Assembly (NCBI GenBank): GCA_002163245.1
Contig: MAAL01000078.1
Span: 1 to 64,000, forward strand
Direction: 5' to 3'
Length of the DNA: 64,000 nucleotides
Origin: Gammaproteobacteria bacterium 42_54_T18
GTDB lineage: Bacteria > Pseudomonadota > Gammaproteobacteria > Pseudomonadales > Ketobacteraceae
The notes beneath the pieces were generated by a model. It saw only the letters and a list, made by a program, of their open reading frames with translations. It was not told where the DNA came from and ran no database searches. A program made the position numbers and the translations under genes. Positions 42,625 to 51,724 of this stretch are shown here, in pieces. How positions within the stretch are numbered: the first letter of the stretch is position 1; every line of letters starts with the position of its first letter.

Positions 42625-43425
42625 ATGAAAGTATACTTTATTGGTGCAGGCCCTGGCGATCCAGACCTCATTACCGTAAAAGCCAAACGACTCATAGAAC
42701 AAAGCCAGGTAATTCTCTATGCGGGTTCACTTGTACCAGAAGAGATATTATCCGGCGCCCGAGAAGATGCCCTTATCTTAGACACAGCGTCTATGGCTTT
42801 ACCAGCAATCATAGAAGAAATAACAAAAGCCAAAGAAAAGGGTCTAGATGTTGCTCGCGTTCATTCCGGTGACCCTTCTATTTATGGCGCCATTGGTGAA
42901 CAAATTCGCCAACTAGATAATCTTGGCATCGAATACGAAGTCATACCTGGTGTAACTGCAACGAGTGCATCCGCAGCATGGCTAAATAAAGAATTAACTC
43001 TTTCCGGTGTATCGCAAACTGTCATCATGACACGTTATGCAGGAAAAACCCCAATGCCTGAACGGGAAAGCCTGAAGGAACTAGCATCACACGGTGCGAC
43101 ATTAGTGATTCATTTGGGTGTCACGCGAATCCACAAAATCGTGGAAGACCTCATACCGTTTTATGGTGAAGAGTGCCCTGTTGCAGTATGTTATCGCACA
43201 AGCTGGCCTGACGCTGATAAAGTGGAAGGCACCTTAGCCAATATAGTAAGCCTTGTTCGTGAGAAAAAATTCACCCGAACCTCTCTTATTATTGTCGGGC
43301 ATGTCCTTCAGCCTGAGTCCTTTAATGATTCATGGTTATATAACGAAGACAAAGCCCATGTCTACCGTCCAAAAGTAAAGCCAGAAAAGCCAAGAACAGT
43401 AAAACGTCCTACTAAGCTTACCTAA
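42625..43425 (+). CDS. cobM: Precorrin-4 C11-methyltransferase (CobM/CbiF)
   Basis: A 266-residue SAM-dependent methyltransferase acting on (cobalt-)precorrin-4. FIGAGPGDPDLITVKAKRLI, LYAGSLVPEEIL, RVHSGDPSIYGAIGEQIRQL and PGVTATSASAAWLNKELTLS are family-defining. The C-terminal 20 residues are Lys/Pro/Arg-rich and probably flexible. It begins 14 bases after cobJ with a purine-rich ribosome site (aaaaaggga). Confidence 0.94.
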   Translation: MKVYFIGAGPGDPDLITVKAKRLIEQSQVILYAGSLVPEEILSGAREDALILDTASMALPAIIEEITKAKEKGLDVARVHSGDPSIYGAIGEQIRQLDNLGIEYEVIPGVTATSASAAWLNKELTLSGVSQTVIMTRYAGKTPMPERESLKELASHGATLVIHLGVTRIHKIVEDLIPFYGEECPVAVCYRTSWPDADKVEGTLANIVSLVREKKFTRTSLIIVGHVLQPESFNDSWLYNEDKAHVYRPKVKPEKPRTVKRPTKLT

Positions 43426-43465
43426 GAAAACAAAGCTACGTAAACAATTCAATACGAGAATACAT

Positions 43466-44560
43466 ATGAGCACAACAAATATTAATCTCAATAAAATACC
43501 TGCCACAATCGTCACTGGTTTTTTAGGTAGTGGTAAAACAACACTTCTTTCTAACATACTTAAAAATGCAAACGGCAAACGTATCGCTGTTATTGTCAAT
43601 GAATTCGGTGAGCTAGATATTGATGCAGATTTATTGCGAAGCTGTCCGCTCGACTGTGACGATGACGAAAATACAGAGAGCCAAAAAATCGACAGTGGTG
43701 TTTATGAACTCGCTAACGGTTGCATTTGTTGCACAGTAGAAGAAGAGTTTTTGCCTGTAATGAAAACATTGGTAGAACGAAAGGATGAAATCGATTACAT
43801 CCTTATCGAAACCAGTGGACTGGCATTGCCAAAACCTTTGGTTCAAGCATTTAATTGGCCTGAAATAAAAGCGCATTGCACCGTCGATTCTGTCATCACA
43901 GTAATTGACGGTCCTGCGGTAGCTGACGGAAGGTTCGCCAACAATCCAGAGCAAATCGCAGCCCTACGCTTAGCGGACGAAAACCTAGACCACGACCCGA
44001 CATTAGAAGAGTTATTGGCAGATCAACTTAGCGCTGCGGACCTCGTTATAATATCCAAATCTGATTTGCTTGATGACGATAAAAAATCTGTTGTCAGTGA
44101 CATTGTCGATTCTCGCGTTAATAGCAAAGTTAAAACATTGATGATAGAAAATGGCGTAATCGCGAGCGAGTTGATAATGGGGCTAGAGAAAGCTTCCGAA
44201 GATGAAATTGATCATGTTCACACTCATCACGATCATCATCACTCCCACGGTGAGCACCACAAACATGCTCATGATGATTTTGACTCCTTTGTTGTTAAGT
44301 TAGGAGAAGTTGACAATGCCAAGTTGCTTGCTGCGCTAAACTTACTTATGGAAGAACTCCCAATTTATCGCGCCAAAGGCTTTGCTGCAATTCCAGGCAA
44401 ACCAATGAGAAAAGTAATTCAGGGGGTAGGCTCTCGTGTAGATCAATATTTTGATCGCTTATGGCAAAAAGATGAAGTTAGATCAACCAACCTCGTCATC
44501 ATCGGGAAAGACCTTGATGAAAGCTATGTTTCTGCAAAACTAGCGGAAGCGGAAGTATAA
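43466..44560 (+). CDS. cobW: CobW-family GTPase metallochaperone
   Basis: A 364-residue G3E GTPase that supplies metal to cobalamin synthesis. P-loop GFLGSGKTTLL at about 18-28, the metal-binding GCICC motif in the middle of the G domain (CxCC), TSGLALPKPLVQAF and SKSD base-recognition motif. A His/Asp-rich insert (VHTHHDHHHSHGEHHKHAHDD, about 251-271) separates it from the C-terminal CobW_C domain (RAKGF). Four bases separate it from cobN, its likely customer. Confidence 0.93.
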   Translation: MSTTNINLNKIPATIVTGFLGSGKTTLLSNILKNANGKRIAVIVNEFGELDIDADLLRSCPLDCDDDENTESQKIDSGVYELANGCICCTVEEEFLPVMKTLVERKDEIDYILIETSGLALPKPLVQAFNWPEIKAHCTVDSVITVIDGPAVADGRFANNPEQIAALRLADENLDHDPTLEELLADQLSAADLVIISKSDLLDDDKKSVVSDIVDSRVNSKVKTLMIENGVIASELIMGLEKASEDEIDHVHTHHDHHHSHGEHHKHAHDDFDSFVVKLGEVDNAKLLAALNLLMEELPIYRAKGFAAIPGKPMRKVIQGVGSRVDQYFDRLWQKDEVRSTNLVIIGKDLDESYVSAKLAEAEV

Positions 44561-44563
44561 TAA

Positions 44564-47500
44564 ATGCATTTACTCGCGGCAAAGCCAGGCGGCTTTTGTG
44601 ATGAAGAAGGCATCATTGACCTGCAACAAACTCCAGCAGATGTCATAATCCTTTCTGCGCAAGATACACTCATCAACATCCTGGCTAACACCGCGAAACA
44701 CTATTTCGAAACTGTTTCTATAGCAAGCGCGCAACCAGAGTTTACGTTACGCTTAGCAAACATTTTACACCTTACCAAACCCGCAGCATTTGATCTCTAT
44801 TTCGAATCAGTACTAAAGCATGCCAAACTTATTATCGTCTCTCTACTTGGCGGTGAAAATTACTGGCCATATGGGATAGAACAACTACGATTGCTAGCGG
44901 AACAAAAACAATGTGACATTGTTTTTGTTCCCGGTGATGACGCAGCTGACCCTCAACTAATGGGGTACTCCACCTTTGATCTATGCCGGGACGTCGGACC
45001 ATGTGATACAAAAAACCATGACATATGGCGTTATCTTAGAGAAGCAGGCGCCAAAAACATTAACCACTTCTTTCGATTTATTCACTACCACTGGTTTGAA
45101 AACAAGAAGGGAAGCGAAAAAAACTTTGATGCGCCAGAAGCAATTCCAAATACGCTTTTGTTTGATGCCGTAGATGGTGAAATATCGCTGGCACAATGGA
45201 AAGCACGGTATAAATCACAACCAACAGCTACAGATCCAATTGCAACTGGTCTAGCCACAAAAAGCACCGTCGCACTCATCTTCTACAAAAGCCATTTGCA
45301 AAGTGGAAATACAGCAGCCTTTGAAGAATTTTCTTCACTACTACATGCTACTGGGCTAATACCACTGACAATTGTGGTAAACAGCCTAAAGGACACTGGC
45401 ACACGGGACAGGGTTTCAATAATACTAGAACAGTCTGACGCTCAACTTGTTATCAATACAACAGGTTTTTCTGTTTGCTCTCAGGAAAATGCATCTCTAA
45501 GCTCCCTACCCACCCTTGATAAAGTTCCATATCACGGCGACCTCCCTATAATTCAAGCCATAGCATCAAGCTCATCTAAAGAAGACTGGCTGGAATACAG
45601 CCAAGGTCTCAGAGCACGGGATATGGCAATGAACGTAGCATTACCTGAGCTAGATGGACGCATTATTAGTCGCGCTATAACGTTCAAAGAAACCCGGACA
45701 CACTCTGATTTGTGCCAGGTTGACCAAATCATTTATCAACTCCACAAAGAGCGAGCTCAATTTGTTGCGTTGCTCGCACAAGGTTGGGCGTCGCTACGCA
45801 ACAAACAGGATTCCGAAAAACGCATTGCCTTGCTACTTGCAAATTACCCCACCAAAGAGGGGCGCATTGGTAATGGTGTCGGTTTGGATACACCAGCATC
45901 AGTCATCACCATATTACAAGCATTAGCTCAGCAAGGTTATTCCGTTGGCGCAATCCCAAGTGATGGCGATAAGCTTATTGATGCACTTCTAGAAAGTGTT
46001 ACCAACGACTTGGATACACTCAGCCTACGCAAATGTAATCAAAGTATTACTGTAGAAGATTATCTGGGCTTTTTTCATACCTTACCAGAAAAAAACCAAT
46101 CCGCTGTAATCGAACGATGGGGGCAACCACAACAATCACCAAAATACCGTGCCGGTCGATTAATGATTTCCGGCATTCGGCTCAACAATGTGTTTGTCGG
46201 GATTCAGCCTGCGAGAGGCTACAATGTTGATGCAGCTGCTTCTTATCATGACCCTGATCTAGTACCGCCCCATGATTACCTCGCATTTTATTATTGGTTA
46301 CGAAAACAGTTTAATGTTGATGCGGTAGCTCATATAGGGAAACACGGCAACCTAGAGTGGCTTCCGGGAAAAGCTGTTGCCCTAAGTAACACCTGTTGGC
46401 CAGATGCTATATTTGGTCCTCTACCCCACCTTTACCCTTTTATTGTGAATGATCCTGGGGAGGGAGCCCAGGCAAAGCGACGTATTCAGGCCGTTATTAT
46501 TGACCACCTAATGCCTCCAATGGCTAGAGCTGAAACATACGGTGACTTAGCTGCATTGGAGAATTTGGTAGACGAATATTACCAGGCGTTAGGGCTTGAC
46601 CCTCTACGAGAAGAGTTTTTACGAAATGAAATACTCTCCCTTCTCGGCTCCAGCGATATTGCAAAAGAGCTTCCTTCATACCATCCTTCAGAGAAAAAAA
46701 GTCTAGATACGGAAAACTCTACGATAGACAACTCTGAGCTAAATCAGAGCCCATCTGATAGCGACATCTCGGATACATTACTCGGTGAGTTGGACGCCTA
46801 CCTTTGTGAATTAAAGGAAGCTCAAATTCGAAACGGATTGCATCGGTTTGGTCAGCTACCAATAAATCAAGAATGGTCTGAAACCCTGGTTTCTTTGTTG
46901 CGGCTTCCTCGTGGAACAGGAGCAAAAGATATAGGGCTGCTTCATGCAGCTTGCGAAGACCTAAAACTTAAGAATACCTCTATCAAAAACGATGGTAACA
47001 CTGCACTGTTTAACCCTTTGACTTTGGATCCGTCTGCACCATGGATAGGTGGAAAGCCGAAATTACTTCTAGATTTACCGGAGCTATCAAATATCAGCTG
47101 GCGTACTGAAGCTGATACCAGAGAACGACTTGAAAGCCTTTCATTGTCAATCGTGGAGCGCTTCCTTCATCACGACAAATCATTACGTGAACCTGTTGAT
47201 CGTTTGGGGTTAATGGGGTTGCCTAGAACACAGGCATTATTTAAGTCGGTAGTAGACTCTTTGCTTCCAGCATTTGAAGCTTGTGGACCGAATGAAATTG
47301 ATGGTATTCTCGATGGGTTCTCAGGACGCTTTGTACAACCTGGTCCCAGTGGAGCACCAACTCGCGGTCGCCTAGATACGCTGCCAACAGGCCGTAACTT
47401 TTATTCTATCGATAATCGATCAATTCCAACCCCTGCCGCCTGGGAACTGGGCAAGAAATCCGCATTAAAGTTAATTGAACGACACCTACAAGAGCATGGT

Positions 47501-48607
47501 GAATACCCAACACAACTTGGCATGTCTGTGTGGGGAACATCAACCATGCGAACTGGTGGTGATGATATTGCCCAAGCTATGGCATTAATGGGTGTGAAAC
47601 CCATTAGATCCCCTGGTTCCAACCGTGTCGTTGATTTTGAGGTAATCCCTAGCTTTTTAATGAGTCATCCAAGAGTCGATGTGACTTTGCGGATTTCCGG
47701 CTTTTTTCGTGATGCTTTCCCTCAAGTAATCAATTTATTTGATGCTGCGATCAACGCACTGTATGAACATCAAGAACCTGGACACAACACATCTAATAAC
47801 AACCCAATAAGAGACGCAATCAACAACGAAATTAGCGAACTTTTAGAAGATGGCATAGAAAAAAGTACTGCAATCGCACAAGCAAAATGGCGTATTTTTG
47901 GGTCAAAACCTGGTTCTTACGGTGCAGGATTACAAGGACTCATAGACGAACGTCTGTGGGATACAAAAGAAGACCTTGCCCAAGCGTATATTAATTGGGG
48001 AGGTTATGCATATAGCCAAGCAGATAAAGGAAAAGTAGCATTCCAAGCCTTTGCAAGCCGGTTATCTGAAATCGATGTCATCATTCAAAATCAAGACAAT
48101 CGTGAACATGATTTATTGGATTCGGATGACTATTACCAATTTCAAGGCGGCATGGCCAACGCTGTTAAAGTGATGTCAGATAATACGCCCGCGGTTTATC
48201 ACGGTGACCACTCCAACCCCGCAAACCCAGCCATCAAAACTTTAAAAGAAGAGCTTAATAAAGTCATTCGTTCTCGTGCGCTAAATCCAAAATGGATGAA
48301 GGCAATGCAACAACATGGTTATAAAGGTGCATTTGAAATGGCCGCTACTGTTGATTATTTATTTGCCTACGATGCGACGACAGACCTTATTGATGACTAT
48401 CAATACCAGTCGATAACGGAACAGTATTTATTTGATGAGAAAAACAGGGCATTTCTAGAATCCGTTAACCCTAATGCTATGAAAGAAATGGCTGAACGAT
48501 TATATGAGGCTATTCAGCGGGGAATGTGGTCTGAGCCAGGTGACTCAAAACAAGCCTTAGAAGATATGATTATCGATATTGAAAACACATTAGAAACTCA
48601 ACGCTAA
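44564..48607 (+). CDS. cobN: CobN, large subunit of the ATP-dependent cobaltochelatase
   Basis: A 1347-residue CobN/BchH-type chelatase subunit that binds the tetrapyrrole and receives cobalt. Conserved text includes NYPTKEGRIGNGVGLDTPAS, PARGYNVDAAASYHDPDLVPPHDYLAFYYW in pieces, HIGKHGNLEWLPGKAVALS, LPTGRNFYSIDNRSIPT and WGTSTMRTGGDDIAQA. Two weakly conserved stretches (about 185-250 and about 705-740, Ser/Asp-rich) look like linkers. It needs AAA+ and VWA partners; the first gene of the operon encodes both in one chain. Last gene of the operon. Confidence 0.95.
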   Translation: MHLLAAKPGGFCDEEGIIDLQQTPADVIILSAQDTLINILANTAKHYFETVSIASAQPEFTLRLANILHLTKPAAFDLYFESVLKHAKLIIVSLLGGENYWPYGIEQLRLLAEQKQCDIVFVPGDDAADPQLMGYSTFDLCRDVGPCDTKNHDIWRYLREAGAKNINHFFRFIHYHWFENKKGSEKNFDAPEAIPNTLLFDAVDGEISLAQWKARYKSQPTATDPIATGLATKSTVALIFYKSHLQSGNTAAFEEFSSLLHATGLIPLTIVVNSLKDTGTRDRVSIILEQSDAQLVINTTGFSVCSQENASLSSLPTLDKVPYHGDLPIIQAIASSSSKEDWLEYSQGLRARDMAMNVALPELDGRIISRAITFKETRTHSDLCQVDQIIYQLHKERAQFVALLAQGWASLRNKQDSEKRIALLLANYPTKEGRIGNGVGLDTPASVITILQALAQQGYSVGAIPSDGDKLIDALLESVTNDLDTLSLRKCNQSITVEDYLGFFHTLPEKNQSAVIERWGQPQQSPKYRAGRLMISGIRLNNVFVGIQPARGYNVDAAASYHDPDLVPPHDYLAFYYWLRKQFNVDAVAHIGKHGNLEWLPGKAVALSNTCWPDAIFGPLPHLYPFIVNDPGEGAQAKRRIQAVIIDHLMPPMARAETYGDLAALENLVDEYYQALGLDPLREEFLRNEILSLLGSSDIAKELPSYHPSEKKSLDTENSTIDNSELNQSPSDSDISDTLLGELDAYLCELKEAQIRNGLHRFGQLPINQEWSETLVSLLRLPRGTGAKDIGLLHAACEDLKLKNTSIKNDGNTALFNPLTLDPSAPWIGGKPKLLLDLPELSNISWRTEADTRERLESLSLSIVERFLHHDKSLREPVDRLGLMGLPRTQALFKSVVDSLLPAFEACGPNEIDGILDGFSGRFVQPGPSGAPTRGRLDTLPTGRNFYSIDNRSIPTPAAWELGKKSALKLIERHLQEHGEYPTQLGMSVWGTSTMRTGGDDIAQAMALMGVKPIRSPGSNRVVDFEVIPSFLMSHPRVDVTLRISGFFRDAFPQVINLFDAAINALYEHQEPGHNTSNNNPIRDAINNEISELLEDGIEKSTAIAQAKWRIFGSKPGSYGAGLQGLIDERLWDTKEDLAQAYINWGGYAYSQADKGKVAFQAFASRLSEIDVIIQNQDNREHDLLDSDDYYQFQGGMANAVKVMSDNTPAVYHGDHSNPANPAIKTLKEELNKVIRSRALNPKWMKAMQQHGYKGAFEMAATVDYLFAYDATTDLIDDYQYQSITEQYLFDEKNRAFLESVNPNAMKEMAERLYEAIQRGMWSEPGDSKQALEDMIIDIENTLETQR

Positions 48608-48708
48608 CATCGCGCTATATCGCATAAACGTGAGATAAAAGAGAAAGGAAATAGCGACAATGAAATCAATAAAGCCTCCACTATCACTACTTTCTCTTCC
48701 GAATAGCG

Positions 48709-49008
48709 CTATTTTTTATTAAACTTTTCTAATTGCTCAGGTGTAGCTTCCTTTTGATATTTAGCTTTCCATTCCGAATAAGGCATCCCATATACCAATT
48801 CACGAGCGTCCTCATACTCGCATGTTACACCCTCTTCTTCAGCTGCTGCTACATACCATTTCGATAAACAGTTACGGCAAAAATCCGCTAAATTCATTAA
48901 TTCAATATTCTGAACATCTTTACGCTCGTCCAAATGAGCAAGCAAACGGCGAAATACCTTTGCTTCAATTATTTCACCTTTGGACACAGTTTCATTGTTT
49001 GACATCAC
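48709..49008 (-). CDS. DUF1244 family protein
   Basis: A 99-residue protein of the DUF1244 family, strongly conserved in proteobacteria: AKVFRRLLAHLDER, DVQNIELMNLADFCRNCLSKWY, ARELVYGMPYSEWKAKYQKEATPEQ. The Cys pair FCRNC may bind metal. Function is unknown. It starts 10 bases after the glutathione reductase gene ends and is probably cotranscribed with it; a plausible start is the second Met (49005). Confidence 0.88.
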   Translation of the reverse strand: MMSNNETVSKGEIIEAKVFRRLLAHLDERKDVQNIELMNLADFCRNCLSKWYVAAAEEEGVTCEYEDARELVYGMPYSEWKAKYQKEATPEQLEKFNKK

Positions 49009-49018
49009 TAATTCCCTC

Positions 49019-50374
49019 TTATGCCGACGTAGGCGTTCTCATCGTTACAAACTCTTCTGCCGCAGTAGGATGTATGCCTATGGTGCTGTCGAATTGTGCT
49101 TTCGTTGCCCCGCACTTTAGGGCGATGGCAAGCCCTTGAACAATCTCTCCAGCATCAGAGCCAACCATATGCGCACCCAAAACTTTATCCGTACTGGTCT
49201 GTACAACAAGTTTCATATAAGTGCGCTCATCTAGCCCACTTAACGTATGCTTCATATGCTTAAAGTCAGACGTAAACAAAGTGATATCACCAGGGTATTG
49301 TTTTTCAGCATCTTCAGCAGTTAAACCTACCGTACCGATGTTCGGCTGGCAAAATACTGCGGTTGCTATATTTAAATAATCAACCTTACGCTTCTGGCCT
49401 TTTACGAGATTGTCAACAATAGCCATACCTTCAGCCAGTGCTACAGGTGTTAACTGAAGTCGACCAATAACATCACCAATTGCATATATCGAAGAAACTG
49501 ATGTTTGATAATAATCATCAACGATGATTGAAGCATTAGGTCGCAATTTAACACCAACAGCTTCCAAACCCAAATTATCAATAAGTGGGCGCCTTCCTGT
49601 TGCATAAAGCACCATATCGGCATCAATTTGGCTGCTACCTAATTGCGCTATTAATCTACCATCTTCACTTTTTGTTAGCGTTTCGATGTTGGTATCAAAA
49701 TGCAAATGAATGCCTTTCTTTAACAGTTCATCCCTAACAAATTCACGTATATCAGTATCAAAGCCACGCAAAAACAATGGGCCACGATAAATAAGATGGG
49801 TTTCCACACCGAACCCATTCAATATACCAGCGAATTCAACAGCAATATATCCGCCACCAACAACTATCGCTTTTTTGGGCAAGGTTTCCATATAGAAAAA
49901 ATGGTTTGAATCTACTGCAAGCTCGCTTCCAGGAAACTCTGGAATAAAAGGCGTGCTCCCTGTAGCTACAAGAATATTTTTCGCAGTATAAACCGTATCG
50001 CCTACTTTAACTTCGTGAGGTGAAACAATATTTGCCTCACCCACCACTAAATCAACGCCAGCATTGTCTAGCAGGTCTCCGTAGATACCATTTAGTCGTT
50101 CTATTTCACGAGTTTTGTTATCTCGCAGAATATCCCAATCAAATGAAACATTTTTAATCGACCAGCCAAAACCTTCAGCTGCTTCAATTTCTTCACTAAT
50201 ATGTGAACCGTAAACAAATAACTTTTTAGGTACACAGCCCACATTCACACAGGTACCACCCAAGGCTTGCTTTTCTGCAACAGCAACCTTGGCACCCTCA
50301 GTAGCAGCCATTCGTGCAGCACGAACACCACCGGACCCTGCACCTATAACAAACAAATCATATTGATAAGACAT
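49019..50374 (-). CDS. gor: Glutathione reductase
   Basis: A 451-residue flavoenzyme reducing glutathione disulfide with NADPH. FAD motif GAGSGGVRAARMAA near the start, redox pair in GGTCVNVGCVPKKLFVYGS, NADPH loop VVGGGYIAVEFAGIL, and C-terminal HPTAAEEFVTM with the catalytic His and Glu. The Arg in YRGPLFLRGFD supports NADPH preference. Cytoplasmic redox defence; also relevant to arsenate and metal stress, though distant from the arsenic genes. Confidence 0.93.
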   Translation of the reverse strand: MSYQYDLFVIGAGSGGVRAARMAATEGAKVAVAEKQALGGTCVNVGCVPKKLFVYGSHISEEIEAAEGFGWSIKNVSFDWDILRDNKTREIERLNGIYGDLLDNAGVDLVVGEANIVSPHEVKVGDTVYTAKNILVATGSTPFIPEFPGSELAVDSNHFFYMETLPKKAIVVGGGYIAVEFAGILNGFGVETHLIYRGPLFLRGFDTDIREFVRDELLKKGIHLHFDTNIETLTKSEDGRLIAQLGSSQIDADMVLYATGRRPLIDNLGLEAVGVKLRPNASIIVDDYYQTSVSSIYAIGDVIGRLQLTPVALAEGMAIVDNLVKGQKRKVDYLNIATAVFCQPNIGTVGLTAEDAEKQYPGDITLFTSDFKHMKHTLSGLDERTYMKLVVQTSTDKVLGAHMVGSDAGEIVQGLAIALKCGATKAQFDSTIGIHPTAAEEFVTMRTPTSA

Positions 50375-50392
50375 TGTAAGTTCCTTCGACGT

Positions 50393-51034
50393 TTATCGAC
50401 CAGGCTGAGGGTTTAAAATCTCAATTTCAACTCGACGATTAGTTGCTCGACCTTGCTTACTGTCATTGCTTACTGCTGGATAGCGCTCGCCATAACCTAC
50501 GGATGACATGCGAGCTGTACCAACACCTTGACTAGCGAAGTATTGCATAACAGAGTTTGCTCTACGCTCCGACAACGTTCGGTTAAGGGAGTCACCACCT
50601 GAACTATCCGTATGGCCAGCAATTCGAATATCGGTCTTTTTGAATTCGTTAAAGACTAACGCGACAGAGTCCAGTGTTTCATAAAAAGTGGGCATCAACG
50701 CGTATTGGCCTGACGGAAAACTGATGTGTCCAGGCATATTTAAGTGAATACCTTCAGGGGTTCGAGTAACACTCACTCCCGTGTCAGCAAGCTTCTGGCG
50801 AAGTAAGCTTGCTTGCCTGTCGAAATAGTATCCAGTTCCACCACCCAAAGCCGCTCCGATGACCGCCCCTTTGGCTCTATCCTTTTTACTTGATACCGCA
50901 GCACCCAAGACAGCACCTATACCTGCACCTATTGCAGCTTTGCTCACGGTACGCTCTCCGGTATAAGGATCAACTGTACAACCAGTTAATGTTAGAGAGC
51001 CTGCCAGTGCGAGTGTTACAAACGTCTTTTTCAT
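50393..51034 (-). CDS. OmpA-family outer-membrane lipoprotein with glycine-zipper segment
   Basis: A 213-residue lipoprotein: lipobox LTGC (C19), a glycine-zipper stretch at about 32-70 (AAIGAGIGAVLGAAVSS; GAVIGAALGGGTGYYFD), then a C-terminal OmpA domain (about 110-205) with GHTDSSGG, LSERRANSVMQY and GYGERYP that binds peptidoglycan. I start it at ATG 51034; the frame is open to 51079 but without signal-peptide features. It is similar in plan to the YiaD lipoproteins. Nineteen bases separate it from the gor start. Confidence 0.88.
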   Translation of the reverse strand: MKKTFVTLALAGSLTLTGCTVDPYTGERTVSKAAIGAGIGAVLGAAVSSKKDRAKGAVIGAALGGGTGYYFDRQASLLRQKLADTGVSVTRTPEGIHLNMPGHISFPSGQYALMPTFYETLDSVALVFNEFKKTDIRIAGHTDSSGGDSLNRTLSERRANSVMQYFASQGVGTARMSSVGYGERYPAVSNDSKQGRATNRRVEIEILNPQPGR

Positions 51035-51170
51035 GTTTTTTCCATATAAAATGTGGTGTTGTGCTTGGACACCAAGCAAGGGTAAAAAATCCAGGAAGGA
51101 CTAATAAGTATAATAAACGATAAGAGGAAAAAGGTGGGAAAAACTATAAGGACAAAAGCTACAAAAAGGA

Positions 51171-51216
51171 TAATTAAGGGTGAATGTAAATAAGATTTTA
51201 CATTCACCCTTAATTA
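51171..51216. terminator. Perfect 20-bp stem terminator
   Basis: Left arm 51171-51190 and right arm 51197-51216 are perfectly complementary over 20 bp with a six-base loop (taagat). On the minus strand it is followed by a T-rich tail (cctttttg), so it ends the small gene at 51235-51393 and shields the OmpA-type gene downstream. Confidence 0.88.
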
Positions 51217-51234
51217 TTGGGAGTTTATTTCTAA

Positions 51235-51393
51235 TTAGCTCGCAGTAGTTTCTTCCCTACGACCTTCTTTTCGCCTATCAAGTTCTGGGTTAATGTACTC
51301 GGCAGTTGTCTCTGATTCACGCCGATCTTTACCCGTTCGCTCTTCAAGCGATGTTGATATTTTATCGAATATTTCTGTCTTTTTGTTTTCCAT
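51235..51393 (-). CDS. Small highly charged protein
   Basis: A 52-residue protein beginning MENKKTEIFDK and rich in Arg, Glu and Lys (LEERTGKDRRES; LDRRKEGRREE); no membrane segment or signal peptide. ATG 51393 has a gtgag-type purine stretch upstream. It is followed 19 bases later by a perfect 20-bp terminator stem, which supports a real transcript. I do not recognise the family; charged RTGKDRR-type segments occur in several small proteins of unknown role. Confidence 0.55.
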   Translation of the reverse strand: MENKKTEIFDKISTSLEERTGKDRRESETTAEYINPELDRRKEGRREETTAS

Positions 51394-51724
51394 GCTACTA
51401 CCACTCACTTTATCTGTGCTTTGCGACTCTCAATATAGGCTCCCAAAAAATTCCGTAGAGCCAGTTAACGAAAGTAGTATAGACCGTGAATGGACATTTC
51501 CCAGTTTTTGACCTCCATCTTAACAAACAGTAACAATAGTTAATAAAACGGTTTACAAAACACCTATTTTGCTTAGTGACTTAGCCATCATCACCCCCTA
51601 TCACGAAGTTTTAATTTGTCATACTTGCGAGCAGTCGCTTTAGGGTGTAAATTCTGGCCACGCATGCACGATAGTACCAATAAATAATTGGTTAGTTGAA
51701 AAAATAACACGGAGTACCATCATT
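51394..51724. other. Divergent intergenic region
   Basis: 331 bases between the small charged gene (minus) and the epimerase gene (plus). TATACT at 51478-51483 region on the minus strand would serve as a minus-10 for the small gene, but no minus-35 is convincing. Nothing else is seen. Confidence 0.4.

Noticed and set aside
48639-48714. Pseudoknot-like pair of inverted repeats between cobN and the DUF1244 gene
   Set aside because: agagaaag/ctttctct and aaatagcg/cgctattt cross rather than nest, and the loops are long; more likely chance in AT-rich DNA, though cgctatttttt may serve as a weak terminator.
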